Source of the DNA: Pseudorhodobacter ferrugineus DSM 5888
GTDB taxonomy: Bacteria > Pseudomonadota > Alphaproteobacteria > Rhodobacterales > Rhodobacteraceae
Assembly (NCBI RefSeq): GCF_000420745.1
Contig: NZ_ATVN01000010.1
Location: forward strand, 1-64,000
Length of the DNA stretch: 64,000 nt
Direction: 5' to 3'
The notes below the pieces were generated by a model, which was not told where the DNA came from, did no database searches, and worked only from the letters and a program-made list of their open reading frames with translations. The translations under genes were made by a program, and so were the position numbers. The number at the start of each line of letters is the position of its first letter. Position 1 is the first letter of the stretch. Below, piece by piece: positions 45,534 through 54,323 of the stretch.

Positions 45534-46298
45534 ATGACCGCAACCTATCCTGATCTGAACGGCGCTTCCGTGTTTATCACCGGCGGTGGCTCTGGCATTG
45601 GTGCCGCCTTGACCGAAGGTTTCTTGCGCCAAGGGGCAAGGGTCGCCTTTGTTCAGCGTTCCGACGCCAGCGCCTTTGTCGATGAGATGGCAGAAACCAC
45701 CGGAAACCGCCCTTTGTTCATCCAGTGCGACATCACCGATGTTCCCGTACTGCAAGCCGCGATCAAACAGGCCGCCGCTGCCCATGGCCCCATCACCACG
45801 CTGGTCAACAATGCCGCCAATGACAAACGCCATGCCACGGCGGACGTGACCGAAGATTTCTATACCTGGATGATGGACATCAACCTAAAGGCTTACTTCT
45901 TTACCGCCCAAGCCGTTGTGGCGGGCATGAAAGCAGCCGGCGGCGGGTCGATCATCAACTTTTCGTCCATCAGCTACATGATGGGTAACGCCGGCTATCC
46001 GCTTTACACCGCCGCCAATTCCGCGATCAACGGCTTGTCGCGCAGCCTTGCCCGTGAATTTGGCCCCGACCGTATCCGCGTCAACGCGCTGGCCCCCGGC
46101 TGGGTGCTGACGCAAAAGCAAAAAGACCTGTGGGTCACGCCCGAAGGGTTGGCCGCGCATCTTGACCGCCAATGCCTCAAAGACACGCTTGCCCCCGAGG
46201 ATATCGTGGGCGGCGTGTTGTTCCTTGCCTCGAACAGTTCCAAGATGATGACAGGTCAGGCGATGGTCATTGATGGCGGCGTGGCGGTGACAGGATGA
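45534..46298 (+). CDS. SDR family oxidoreductase, probable galactose dehydrogenase, with YxxxN in place of YxxxK
   Basis: About 254 residues. Rossmann motif GGGSGIG and NNAAN are normal, the catalytic Ser lies in NFSSISYMMG, and the Tyr is Tyr158. The Lys expected four residues on is Asn162 (YTAANSAING). The SISYMMGNAGYPLY region resembles SDR sugar 1-dehydrogenases of the galactose/fucose type, and the operon (KDGal kinase, KDPGal aldolase, lactonase) calls for a galactose dehydrogenase. ATG 45534 has GGAG at good distance; ATG 45513 overlaps the previous stop and is an alternative. It overlaps dgoK by four bases. Confidence 0.85.
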   Translation: MTATYPDLNGASVFITGGGSGIGAALTEGFLRQGARVAFVQRSDASAFVDEMAETTGNRPLFIQCDITDVPVLQAAIKQAAAAHGPITTLVNNAANDKRHATADVTEDFYTWMMDINLKAYFFTAQAVVAGMKAAGGGSIINFSSISYMMGNAGYPLYTAANSAINGLSRSLAREFGPDRIRVNALAPGWVLTQKQKDLWVTPEGLAAHLDRQCLKDTLAPEDIVGGVLFLASNSSKMMTGQAMVIDGGVAVTG

Positions 46299-47212
46299 CC
46301 CAACCTGCCGAACCCTTGCCCAAACTGCCTGATTGGGTCGCCGCGGATTGGGGCACAACCCATCTGCGCGCCACCGCCATGGGCGCAGTTGGCCCCATGG
46401 CGACGGCCAGCAGCGACGATGGCATGGGCACTTTGAAACCCGCTGAGTTCGAAGCCGCCCTGCTGCGCCTCATCGGTCCGTGGCTGTCGCCAAACCAAAC
46501 CACCCCCGTCATTGCCTGCGGTATGGTCGGGTCGCGCCAAGGTTGGGCCGAGGCGAAATATCGCGCGGTCCCTTGCACCCCCGTGGCCCCCGATACCCTG
46601 ACCCGCGTGGCCACAACCGACCCGCGCATCACCGTCCACATCGCCCCGGGCCTTCGGCAAAACATCCCCGCCGATGTCATGCGCGGCGAAGAAACGCAAA
46701 TCGCAGGGGCACTGGCCCTTATGCCCGGGTTTGACGGCGTGATGTGCCTGCCCGGCACCCATTCCAAATGGGTCCATGTCAGCGCGGGCGAGGTGGTCAG
46801 TTTCCAAACTTTCATGACAGGCGAACTCTTCGCCCTCCTGTCCACCCAATCCGTCCTCCGCCATTCCATTGCCGCCGATGGGTTCGACTCGGCAGCCTTT
46901 GACACAGGCCTGTCCGATGCCCTGTCATGCCCCGAACGCATCGCCGCCCGCCTGTTCACCCTGCGGGCCGAAGGCTTGCTTACCGATGCCAGCCCCACCT
47001 CTGCCCGCAGCCGTCTGTCGGGCTTGCTGATCGGGGTCGAACTGGCCGCCGCCAAACCCTATTGGCTGGGCCAGCCCGTCACTTTGATCGGGGCAGAAAC
47101 CCTGTGCAGCCATTACGCCCACGCGCTAAAGGCCCAAGGTCTGACCCCCGCCACCCTATCGGCCGCCGACTGCACGCTGGCTGGCCTCTCCAAACTGAAA
47201 GGTGCGCTATGA
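46295..47212 (+). CDS. dgoK: 2-dehydro-3-deoxygalactonokinase
   Basis: A 305-residue KDGal kinase. [13 protein letters not shown] near the N-terminus is the phosphate-binding pattern of the DgoK family, and [23 protein letters not shown] and [10 protein letters not shown] are characteristic. It phosphorylates 2-dehydro-3-deoxygalactonate. It overlaps both neighbours by four bases (ATGA). Confidence 0.94.
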   Translation: MTQPAEPLPKLPDWVAADWGTTHLRATAMGAVGPMATASSDDGMGTLKPAEFEAALLRLIGPWLSPNQTTPVIACGMVGSRQGWAEAKYRAVPCTPVAPDTLTRVATTDPRITVHIAPGLRQNIPADVMRGEETQIAGALALMPGFDGVMCLPGTHSKWVHVSAGEVVSFQTFMTGELFALLSTQSVLRHSIAADGFDSAAFDTGLSDALSCPERIAARLFTLRAEGLLTDASPTSARSRLSGLLIGVELAAAKPYWLGQPVTLIGAETLCSHYAHALKAQGLTPATLSAADCTLAGLSKLKGAL

Positions 47213-47820
47213 CCCGCCCTCTGATCGCCATTCTGCGCGGCATTACACCGGATGAGGCATTGCCCATCACGGCAGCCTTGATTGAAGCAGGGATCACCAG
47301 CATCGAAGTGCCGCTGAACTCTCCCGATCCCTATGCCTCGATTAGCGCAATGGCGCGCGAATTTGGGGCCGGATCTGGGGGGCGCGCCTTGATCGGTGCA
47401 GGCACCGTGCTGACTGTGGATCAGGTGGCCCAAGTGGCAAGTGCGGGTGGTAAACTGGTGGTATCACCCAACACAGACGTGTCGGTGATCCGCGCCACAA
47501 TCGCCGCGGGTATGCAAAGCTGGCCGGGTGCGCTGACCCCGACCGAATGTTTCGCGGCCCTAGCCGCTGGCGCCACGGGCCTAAAGATTTTCCCTGCCTC
47601 CATAATCGGCCCTTCGGGTGTCAAAGCGATGCGGGCGGTTTTGCCACCGCAGACCAAGGTTTATGCTGTGGGCGGCGCTGGCCTGTCGAACCTCGCGCAA
47701 TGGCGCGACGCGGGCGCAAACGGGTTTGGCATCGGTTCCGCACTTTACGTCCCTGGCATGTCGGTTGCAGACGTCAAAACCCGAGCCCGCGCGTTGGTCG
47801 CCGCTTGGGATGCGCTATGA
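47209..47820 (+). CDS. dgoA: 2-dehydro-3-deoxy-6-phosphogalactonate aldolase
   Basis: A 203-residue KDPG/KDPGal-type class I aldolase. [10 protein letters not shown] holds the conserved Glu, GAGTVL the phosphate region, and GLKIFPAS the Schiff-base Lys. Unlike KDPG aldolases (Eda), it has the NSPDP and PTEC segments of DgoA. Products are pyruvate and glyceraldehyde 3-phosphate. ATG 47209 overlaps the dgoK stop. Confidence 0.94.
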   Translation: MTRPLIAILRGITPDEALPITAALIEAGITSIEVPLNSPDPYASISAMAREFGAGSGGRALIGAGTVLTVDQVAQVASAGGKLVVSPNTDVSVIRATIAAGMQSWPGALTPTECFAALAAGATGLKIFPASIIGPSGVKAMRAVLPPQTKVYAVGGAGLSNLAQWRDAGANGFGIGSALYVPGMSVADVKTRARALVAAWDAL

Positions 47821-48653
47821 CGGTGTTCGACGCGCGTATTTGCGCCTTGGGCGAAGGGGCCTTGTGGCACCCGCTGCGCGAACAACTGTACTGGTTTGAT
47901 ATTCTGGGCAAGCGGATGCTGTCGACCGATGGGCAGGATTGGGACTTTGACGAGATGGTTTCGGCCGCAGGTTGGGTTGACCGCGACACATTGCTGATCG
48001 CGTCCGAGACTGCGCTGTCTACCTTTAACCTGACCACCCATGCCTGCGAAACGGTCACGCTGCTGGAACTTGACAACCCCATCACCCGCTCCAACGATGG
48101 CCGCGCCGACCCGATGGGCGGGTTCTGGATTGGCACGATGGGCAAGAATGCCGAACCGGATGCAGGTGGCATTTACAGGCTCTATAAAGGCGAATTGCGC
48201 CTATTGTTCCCGCAAATTACTATCCCCAACGCCATCTGTTTCGCCCCAGATGGCCGCACTGCCTATTTTACCGATACCACGACCCAAATCGTGAACCGTG
48301 TGGCGCTGAACGCGCAGGGCTGGCCCAATGCCGCCCCCGAACCCTTCATCGATTTTCGCGCCAAAGATTTGAACCCCGACGGTGCTGTCACCGATGCGGC
48401 GGGCAATATCTGGATCGCCCTTTGGGGCGCTGGCCGGATTGCGGTGTTTGATCCGCAAGGCAACCCCCAACATGCCGTGTCCTTGCCCGCCCCGCACATC
48501 ACCTGCCCCGCCTTTGCGGGCACAACGCTTTACGCCACTTCGGCCACCCAAGGCATGGATGCAGCTGCCCTTGCCCTGCACCCTGATGCAGGCAAAACCT
48601 TTGCCATTCCGAATGCAGGGATGGGCCGCCCCGAACCACAGGTCATTTTATGA
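47817..48653 (+). CDS. SMP-30/gluconolactonase family protein, probable galactonolactonase
   Basis: A 278-residue six-bladed beta-propeller. Metal ligands are expected in LGEGALWHP (Glu), [12 protein letters not shown] (Asn) and LNPDGAVTD (Asp), and [19 protein letters not shown] is the family substrate region. In this operon it should open galactonolactone to galactonate after the dehydrogenase step. It overlaps both neighbours by four bases. Confidence 0.9.
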   Translation: MTVFDARICALGEGALWHPLREQLYWFDILGKRMLSTDGQDWDFDEMVSAAGWVDRDTLLIASETALSTFNLTTHACETVTLLELDNPITRSNDGRADPMGGFWIGTMGKNAEPDAGGIYRLYKGELRLLFPQITIPNAICFAPDGRTAYFTDTTTQIVNRVALNAQGWPNAAPEPFIDFRAKDLNPDGAVTDAAGNIWIALWGAGRIAVFDPQGNPQHAVSLPAPHITCPAFAGTTLYATSATQGMDAAALALHPDAGKTFAIPNAGMGRPEPQVIL

Positions 48654-50566
48654 AACGCACGCTTGGCACCTGCTATTACCCCGAACATTGGCCGGAATCC
48701 CAATGGGCCTCCGATGCCGCCCGTATGGCGGAAATCGGGCTGACATGGGTCCGCATCGGTGAATTCGCGTGGAGCCGGATGGAACCCACCCCCGGCACAT
48801 ATGACTGGGGCTGGCTCGACCGCGCGATTGAGACGCTCACCGAACATGGCCTGAAAGTCGTCCTCGGCACCCCCACCGCCACCCCACCACGTTGGATGCT
48901 GGACCGCCATCCCGACATGCTGGCCCTTGATGCACAGGGCCACACGCGCGGCTTCGGCTCGCGACGTCACTATTGCTTCAGCCATGCGGGCTTTCGTGCG
49001 GAAAGCGCCCGCATCACCACCGAACTGGCGAAACGCTACGGCCACAAGGTCGCCGCGTGGCAGACCGACAATGAATACGGCTGCCACGATACCACGGTCA
49101 GCTATTCGGCCGCTGCCTTGCATGCCTTTCGCGATTGGCTGGCGCAGAAATACCAATCGCCCGATGCGTTGAACCGTGCTTGGGGCAATGTATTCTGGTC
49201 GATGGAATACACCGATTTCGCCGATATAGGCCTGCCCAACCTGACCGTGACAGAGGCGAACCCCGCCCACGCGATGGATTTTCGCCGTTTCTCCTCGGAT
49301 CAGGTCGCAGGCTTTAACCGCGTCCAAACCGACATCATCCGCCGCCATTCCCCTGCACCCATCAGCCACAATTACATGGGCGCGGTGGTGGATTTCGATC
49401 ATTTCGCCACGGGGGCCGACCTCGATATCGCCACATGGGACAGCTACCCCCTTGGCTTTCTGTCCGACCGGATCGCGGCCAGCGCGGACCATAAACGCAC
49501 CTTCGCCCGCCAAGGCGACCCAGATTTCCAAGCCTTTCACCACGACTTGTATCGCGCCGTGGGCGCCATGAGGTCTGGACGCTCCGCGTCCGGGGGCCGC
49601 TGGTGGATCATGGAACAACAGCCCGGCCCAGTGAACTGGGCCCCCTACAACCCCGACCCGCTGCCCGGCATGGCGCGGCTTTGGGCGTGGGAGGCGTTTG
49701 CACATGGGGCCGAGGCCGTGTGCTATTTCCGCTGGCGCCAGGCACCGTTCGCTCAGGAGCAAATGCACGCAGGCATGCTGCGCCCCGACAGCCAGCCCGC
49801 TCCCGCCTATCACGCGGCGGCAGAGGTGGCGCGCGAACTGGCCGCGATGCCAGAAGTCGAAACCACCGCCGCCCCCGTCGCGCTGATCTTTGATTACGCC
49901 TCCGCTTGGGCATGGGCCACGCAACCCCAAGGGCGCGGGTTTGACTATTTCAACGTGGTTTTCGGGTTTTACAAAGGCCTGCGCCGCCTTGGTCTGTCGG
50001 TCGACATTTTGCCCCCCGACACGGCCGACCTTAGCGCCTATAAACTGATCCTCTCCCCCGCGATTGCCACGCTGCCGCCTGCGCTTCTGTCGGCGATTGC
50101 GGCGCATAAAGGGGCGGCATTGATTGGCCCGCGCAGCAATTCCAAAACGCCCGATTTCAGTATCCCCACCCCCTTGCCGCCCAACCTGCCGGGCCTTGAT
50201 TGCACGGTCGCACGGGTCGAAACCCTTCCGCCCGACTTGCCCGTGCCGCTGGCCCAAGGTGGCAATTTCACCCTGTGGCGCGAAAAGCTGGAAGGTGGCG
50301 CAAAGGTGGTCGAGGCCACAACGGATGGCTGGCCCGCGCTTATGGCATCGGGCGGGTTGCACTATCTGGCAGGCCTGCCGGATGAGGCTGCGCTGGCCCG
50401 TATTTTGACGCGTCTGTGTGCGGATCAGGGGATTGAGGCCGCGCCCTTGCCCAACGGTTTGCGCTGTCGCCAGTCGGGCGCACATCGGTTCTGGTTCAAT
50501 TACGGCGCCGAACCCGTGACCCATGCTGGCCGCACCGTGCCGCCCGCAGGTGTGGTGTGGGACTGA
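48650..50566 (+). CDS. Beta-galactosidase, GH42
   Basis: A 638-residue GH42 enzyme. The acid/base is Glu142 in WQTDNEYG and the nucleophile Glu322 in WWIMEQQPG. The barrel is followed by the trimerisation domain (about 395-560) and a small C-terminal beta domain. No signal peptide, so it is cytoplasmic. It is the last gene of the operon; no terminator with a T run is seen after it. The pairing of GH36 and GH42 implies substrates with both alpha- and beta-linked galactose, or two separate substrates. Confidence 0.94.
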   Translation: MKRTLGTCYYPEHWPESQWASDAARMAEIGLTWVRIGEFAWSRMEPTPGTYDWGWLDRAIETLTEHGLKVVLGTPTATPPRWMLDRHPDMLALDAQGHTRGFGSRRHYCFSHAGFRAESARITTELAKRYGHKVAAWQTDNEYGCHDTTVSYSAAALHAFRDWLAQKYQSPDALNRAWGNVFWSMEYTDFADIGLPNLTVTEANPAHAMDFRRFSSDQVAGFNRVQTDIIRRHSPAPISHNYMGAVVDFDHFATGADLDIATWDSYPLGFLSDRIAASADHKRTFARQGDPDFQAFHHDLYRAVGAMRSGRSASGGRWWIMEQQPGPVNWAPYNPDPLPGMARLWAWEAFAHGAEAVCYFRWRQAPFAQEQMHAGMLRPDSQPAPAYHAAAEVARELAAMPEVETTAAPVALIFDYASAWAWATQPQGRGFDYFNVVFGFYKGLRRLGLSVDILPPDTADLSAYKLILSPAIATLPPALLSAIAAHKGAALIGPRSNSKTPDFSIPTPLPPNLPGLDCTVARVETLPPDLPVPLAQGGNFTLWREKLEGGAKVVEATTDGWPALMASGGLHYLAGLPDEAALARILTRLCADQGIEAAPLPNGLRCRQSGAHRFWFNYGAEPVTHAGRTVPPAGVVWD

Positions 50567-50663
50567 CCCATCACGTATTGGAATTGCACCCCGCACAATT
50601 CCACGATTGACCCTGCGGGCCGCAAACAGCAAAGGTTCCGGCCTGATAGACCGGAGCGTTGCA

Positions 50664-51899
50664 ATGACCAAATCAGCCCTGTTCACCCCCGTTCTGATCG
50701 CGGGGTGCGCCATTTTGGTGGTGAACTTTGCCATTCGCGCCAGCTTTGGCGTGTTCCAAATCCCCATCGCGACCGAATTCGGCTGGCTGCGCGCCGATTT
50801 TTCCATGGCGATTGCGATTCAGAATTTGGCATGGGGCGTAGGCCAGCCGATTTTTGGCGCGCTGGCCGAACGCTTTGGCGACCGTCGCGCGATTATTGCT
50901 GGGGCGATTTTGTATTCTGCGGGTCTGGTGCTGTCGTCGATGGCCGTGACGCCGGGCCAGCATTGGCTGCTGGAAATTCTGGTGGGGTTTGGCATTGCAG
51001 GCACTGGCTTTGGCGTGATCTTGGCGATTGTGGGCCGGGCGACATCGGATGAAAACCGCAGCCTTGCGCTGGGCATCGCCACCGCCGCTGGGTCTGCGGG
51101 CCAAGTGTTCGGCGCACCCACTGCTGAATTTTTGCTGCAATCCTACAGCTGGCAAACGGTGTTTTGCATCTTTGCTGTGGTGATTTTGATGGTGCTGTTT
51201 GCGCTGCCGTTCCTGCGCGCGCCTATCACCGCGACCAAGGTGGAGTTGCAAGAAAGCCTTGGGTCCGTGCTGAACCGCGCGTTTCGTGACCCCAGTTACA
51301 TCATGATTTTCGTGGGGTTCTTTTCCTGCGGCTATCAACTGGGATTCATCACCGCACATTTCCCAGCGTTCATAACCGAGATGTGCGGCCCGATTGACCC
51401 TGCAGGCTATCTGGCGGGGATCGGCATTTCCAGCACCTCTATTCTAGGCGCGGTGGCGATTTCGGTGATCGGGATGGCGAATATTGCGGGCGCGATCTAT
51501 GCGGGCTGGCTGGGCAAACGATATTCCAAGAAATACCTGCTGGCGGCAATTTATGCCGGCCGCACGGTTGCGGCGGCGGCGTTTATTCTGCTGCCGATGA
51601 CGCCTGCGACGGTGTTGGTTTTCTCACTCGTCATGGGGTCTTTGTGGTTGGCCACGGTGCCGCTGACCAGCGGTTTGGTCGCGCATTTGTACGGGCTGCG
51701 CTATATGGGTACACTTTATGGGTTTGTGTTTTTCAGCCATCAATTGGGGTCTTTCCTTGGCGTGTGGCTGGGCGGCAAGATGTATGATCTGACGGGGGAT
51801 TACACGCTGGTCTGGTGGATCGGCGTGGGGATTGGTGCTTTTTCGGCACTGGTGCACCTGCCGATTAAAGAGCGGCGTGTGGAACTGGTGGCGGCTTGA
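50664..51899 (+). CDS. MFS transporter, monocarboxylate/oxalate-type
   Basis: A 411-residue carrier with 12 membrane segments. The RFGDRR loop between segments 2 and 3 is the MFS motif A. The layout (FGVFQIPIATEFGW; GSAGQVFGAPTAEFLLQ; LVMGSLWLATVPLTSGLVA) is like YbfB/oxalate-formate antiporter relatives. GGAG precedes ATG 50664; the frame from 50523 lies in the GH42 gene. The 97-base gap from the operon leaves open whether it is co-transcribed, so a role in galactose metabolism is unproven. Confidence 0.85.
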   Translation: MTKSALFTPVLIAGCAILVVNFAIRASFGVFQIPIATEFGWLRADFSMAIAIQNLAWGVGQPIFGALAERFGDRRAIIAGAILYSAGLVLSSMAVTPGQHWLLEILVGFGIAGTGFGVILAIVGRATSDENRSLALGIATAAGSAGQVFGAPTAEFLLQSYSWQTVFCIFAVVILMVLFALPFLRAPITATKVELQESLGSVLNRAFRDPSYIMIFVGFFSCGYQLGFITAHFPAFITEMCGPIDPAGYLAGIGISSTSILGAVAISVIGMANIAGAIYAGWLGKRYSKKYLLAAIYAGRTVAAAAFILLPMTPATVLVFSLVMGSLWLATVPLTSGLVAHLYGLRYMGTLYGFVFFSHQLGSFLGVWLGGKMYDLTGDYTLVWWIGVGIGAFSALVHLPIKERRVELVAA

Positions 51900-51907
51900 A
51901 GCCGGGA

Positions 51908-51942
51908 GCCGTTCAAGGGGGCATCGAACCCCCTTGAACGGC
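51908..51942. other. Perfect 14-bp hairpin with GGGGGCATCGAACCCCC core
   Basis: GCCGTTCAAGGGGG, CATCGAA, CCCCCTTGAACGGC, 8 bases after the stop of the MFS gene. The central 17 bases are identical to the core of the dnaJ 3' hairpin (16570-16586, minus strand). There is no T run after it. Confidence 0.7.
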
Positions 51943-51988
51943 GCTAACGCGGTGCGCCTTGGGCCGGTGGTCATCGGGTGCGGGATTT

Positions 51989-52010
51989 AGGTATTTAATC
52001 CAAGATGAAA
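51989..52010 (+). repeat. GAGTATTTTT / AAGATGAA-like intergenic motif, copy 3
   Basis: AGGTATTTAA, TC, CAAGATGAAA, related to the copies at 16491-16512 and 30136-30157. It begins 46 bases after the hairpin at 51908-51942 and ends 11 bases before the next gene's ATG. Confidence 0.45.
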
Positions 52011-52021
52011 TGGAGGCGGTA

Positions 52022-53188
52022 ATGAGGGCCGGAATTGTCAGTTTGGTGTTGGCCTATGTGCTGAGCCAGTTTTACCGTGCCTTTTTGGCCGTAATGAGTC
52101 CCGTCTTGATTGCCGATCTAGGCGTGTCAGCGGGGGATTTGGCCGATGCGTCGGGGATGTGGTTTCTGGCCTTTGCCGCGATGCAAATTCCGGTTGGCGT
52201 AGCGCTGGATAGGGTCGGGCCGCGCCTGACGGCGGCGGTTTTGTTTGGCATTGGCGGGGCTGGCGGGGCAGCCTTGTTTGCTGTGGCTGGATCAGCGTTT
52301 GAGGTCAAGGCCGCGATGGCATTGATCGGGGTTGGATGCTCGCCCGTCTTGATGGCCAACTATTATATCTTTGCGCGGGTGTTTTCGGCGCGGGTTTTTG
52401 GGACGCTGGCAGGTGTGGTGATCGGGGTTGGATCGCTGGGGAATATTGCGAGTTCCTTGCCTTTGGCGGTGGCGTTGGATCTGTTCGGCTGGCGCGGCAG
52501 TTTGTGGGTTTTGGCTGGGGTCAGCCTGTCTGTGGCGGGGGCAATTGCCGTGTTGGTCCGTGATCCGCAGGCCTTGCCGCCGGGCCCGCGCGGGTCGATT
52601 TGGGATATTCTACGCATTCGGGCGCTGTGGCTCATTTTGCCGATCATGGCGGTGAATTACCTGCCTGCGGCGGGGCTGAGGGGGCTGTGGGCGGGGCCGT
52701 ATTTTGCCGATATCTATGGAATGGATGCGGGCGGAATTGGGCGCGTCACCCTGGCGATGGGGGTGGCGATGGTTTTGGGAAACTTTGCCTATGGCCCACT
52801 GGACCGCGTTTTTGGCACGCGGAAATGGTTGATTTTCGGGGGCAATGCCGTGGTTTGTGCGGCTCTTGTGGCGCTGTGGGTCTTGCCTGCCGAAGGCGTG
52901 TTTTTTGCGGTTTTGATGCTGGTTGTGATCGGGTTTTTCGGGGCGTCGTTTCCGATGGTTATGGCCCACGGGCGGGCGTTTTTCCCGCCCCATCTGGTCG
53001 GTCGGGGGGTGACTTTGATGAACCTTTTCGGGATCGGGGCCACGGGGCTGGCGCAGGTTTATACGGGGCATCTGAAAGGCGGCGCCGAGAGCCTTGAGGC
53101 GGGGTATGTCGCGATTTTCGGGTTCTTTGCGGTGGCGATGGCTTTGGGGTTGGTGATCTATCTGTTTTCGCAGGATCGGACCGATTAG
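52022..53188 (+). CDS. MFS transporter
   Basis: A 388-residue carrier with about 12 membrane segments. It starts MRAGIVSLVLAYVLSQFYRAFLAVMSPVL after a strong GGAGG site at 52022; longer frames are not needed. Motif A is degenerate (ALDRVGPRLTAA). The sequence type is like NNP/hexuronate-distant MFS members found in alphaproteobacteria; the substrate cannot be assigned. Gene and predecessor may be separate units because of the hairpin between them. Confidence 0.83.
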   Translation: MRAGIVSLVLAYVLSQFYRAFLAVMSPVLIADLGVSAGDLADASGMWFLAFAAMQIPVGVALDRVGPRLTAAVLFGIGGAGGAALFAVAGSAFEVKAAMALIGVGCSPVLMANYYIFARVFSARVFGTLAGVVIGVGSLGNIASSLPLAVALDLFGWRGSLWVLAGVSLSVAGAIAVLVRDPQALPPGPRGSIWDILRIRALWLILPIMAVNYLPAAGLRGLWAGPYFADIYGMDAGGIGRVTLAMGVAMVLGNFAYGPLDRVFGTRKWLIFGGNAVVCAALVALWVLPAEGVFFAVLMLVVIGFFGASFPMVMAHGRAFFPPHLVGRGVTLMNLFGIGATGLAQVYTGHLKGGAESLEAGYVAIFGFFAVAMALGLVIYLFSQDRTD

Positions 53189-53505
53189 GGCCAGATGTTC
53201 GCGCGCGGACATTTCTGTAAGTATTTGATTTTGAATGATATTGTGATTTTTGTTAACTGAATTTTAATGCGGACGCGGTGTGTGCGCGGGACGGATTGGT
53301 GGGGTGGAACCCCACCCTACGGGCGCTTTAAGATGGGCATGACAATCTCATGCAATACTGACGTAAACGCCGAGCATTTCTGACCCAAGTCGGACCTGAA
53401 CCGCAGTCTTTGCAAAGGTTGCTTTGCGGACTTTGCTGCCGTTCGTTGCCAGTTCATGAATGTCTGCTAAGCTCTATAGAACGTGAGGCACAGAGCGGTA
53501 ATCAC
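53189..53505. other. Gene-free interval with AT-rich stretch and GGGTGGGG repeat
   Basis: An AT-rich tract (about 53218-53268) follows the MFS gene. A repeat of the GGTGGGGTGG/CCCCACC type is at 53298-53320. The remainder (about 53380-53470, TTTGCAAAGGTTGC ... CGTTCGTTGCC) resembles a dispersed intergenic sequence I recall from Rhodobacteraceae. No gene or RNA is supported. Confidence 0.5.
53298..53320. repeat. GTAGGGTGGGT family repeat, copy B
   Basis: GGTGGGGTGGAACCCCACCCTAC forms a hairpin (GGTGGGG/CCCCACC) and ends in the shared CCACCCTAC. Confidence 0.6.
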
Positions 53506-54057
53506 TTGGACCATATAGAATTTAACGAGTTGTTTGATCAAGAACTCGCCCATCCATTGATCGAAATGGGTTTCGCTTTTGTGCGAAAAACGAAGTCTCT
53601 CCGATATATGAGCGGCACCCGCGACCTTTGGATTATGCGAATTAGTGGAAAGTGGCCGCACCCCGGGGTAGCCCGGACGGTCATTTGTTTTCGTCACTCT
53701 TTTCTAAGGCCTGTGAGCAGCGATGACCCCGACAGCAAAAAACTAGTCGTAGATGACTTCCCGAGAAAACTAACCTTTGAGGACTTCGATAGCTTGCTGA
53801 AACCTAGTCTGAAGTATCGCCCTGAACACACCGGTCGCTGGTCAACAAGTGACTTAACCTACGGGGATCAACCTCGTGAAGCTGTGAAAAAGCGTCTTCG
53901 AAAGATGAGGAAATTAGTCAAAACACGAATACTACCTTGGGTTAGCACAATAACAGAGGACAATGAGTTGTCCCAAATTACTAAACATGGAGAACAGGTG
54001 TGGTGTGAGAAGCGTTGGATTGAAGACTATGCGGCTTTCCTCTCGATGCATTCCTGA
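53506..54057 (+). CDS. Orphan protein of unknown function, possibly DUF4304-like
   Basis: About 183 residues from TTG 53506; an earlier TTG at 53410 would add a Cys-rich stretch that reads like noncoding DNA. The protein is soluble, Lys/Arg-rich, with FNELFDQELAHPLIEMGFAFVRK near the start, then a beta-rich part (LWIMRISGKWP, TVICFRHSFLRP) and a basic helical C-terminus. The start resembles the layout of DUF4304 proteins, but this is weak. Its base composition is clearly richer in A and T than its neighbours, and it lies between dispersed repeats, which suggests acquisition. No partner gene is adjacent. Confidence 0.6.
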   Translation: MDHIEFNELFDQELAHPLIEMGFAFVRKTKSLRYMSGTRDLWIMRISGKWPHPGVARTVICFRHSFLRPVSSDDPDSKKLVVDDFPRKLTFEDFDSLLKPSLKYRPEHTGRWSTSDLTYGDQPREAVKKRLRKMRKLVKTRILPWVSTITEDNELSQITKHGEQVWCEKRWIEDYAAFLSMHS

Positions 54058-54323
54058 AAGCCGCCGTTGATGCGCAGCGCAGCATTGAACAGTTTGGGCT
54101 CTTGGCTGCCATTCTCTGAATCTCGCATAAAAGTCTGCTTTGGCGTTTTCCTGATTTAGCACCGATACGGGGATGCAAAGGCCAAAGCCGTCGGGCCTTA
54201 CAGGTTTCACCCACCCTACACATTGCGCCAAAATGGGCACTTTTTCAGGCCCCCCGCGCTGGCCCCCTTCCCCCCGCCGCGCCTATGCGCTAAGGCGCGG
54301 GGACCGCATTAATGGAGGCCAAA
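54058..54323. other. Intergenic region before asd
   Basis: Contains repeat-like sequence (about 54062-54200), a GGTTTCACCCACCCTACA half-repeat at 54203-54220, and a hairpin CCGCGCC/GGCGCGG at 54277-54300 that ends 15 bases before the asd ribosome site. No gene seen. Confidence 0.5.
54203..54220. repeat. GTAGGGTGGGT family repeat, copy C (half)
   Basis: GGTTTCACCCACCCTACA, one arm of the repeat found at 28778-28851 and 57301-57356. Confidence 0.5.

Noticed and set aside
48530-50806. A 758-codon open frame opposite the GH42 gene
   Set aside because: Shadow of the beta-galactosidase gene, caused by its codon bias.
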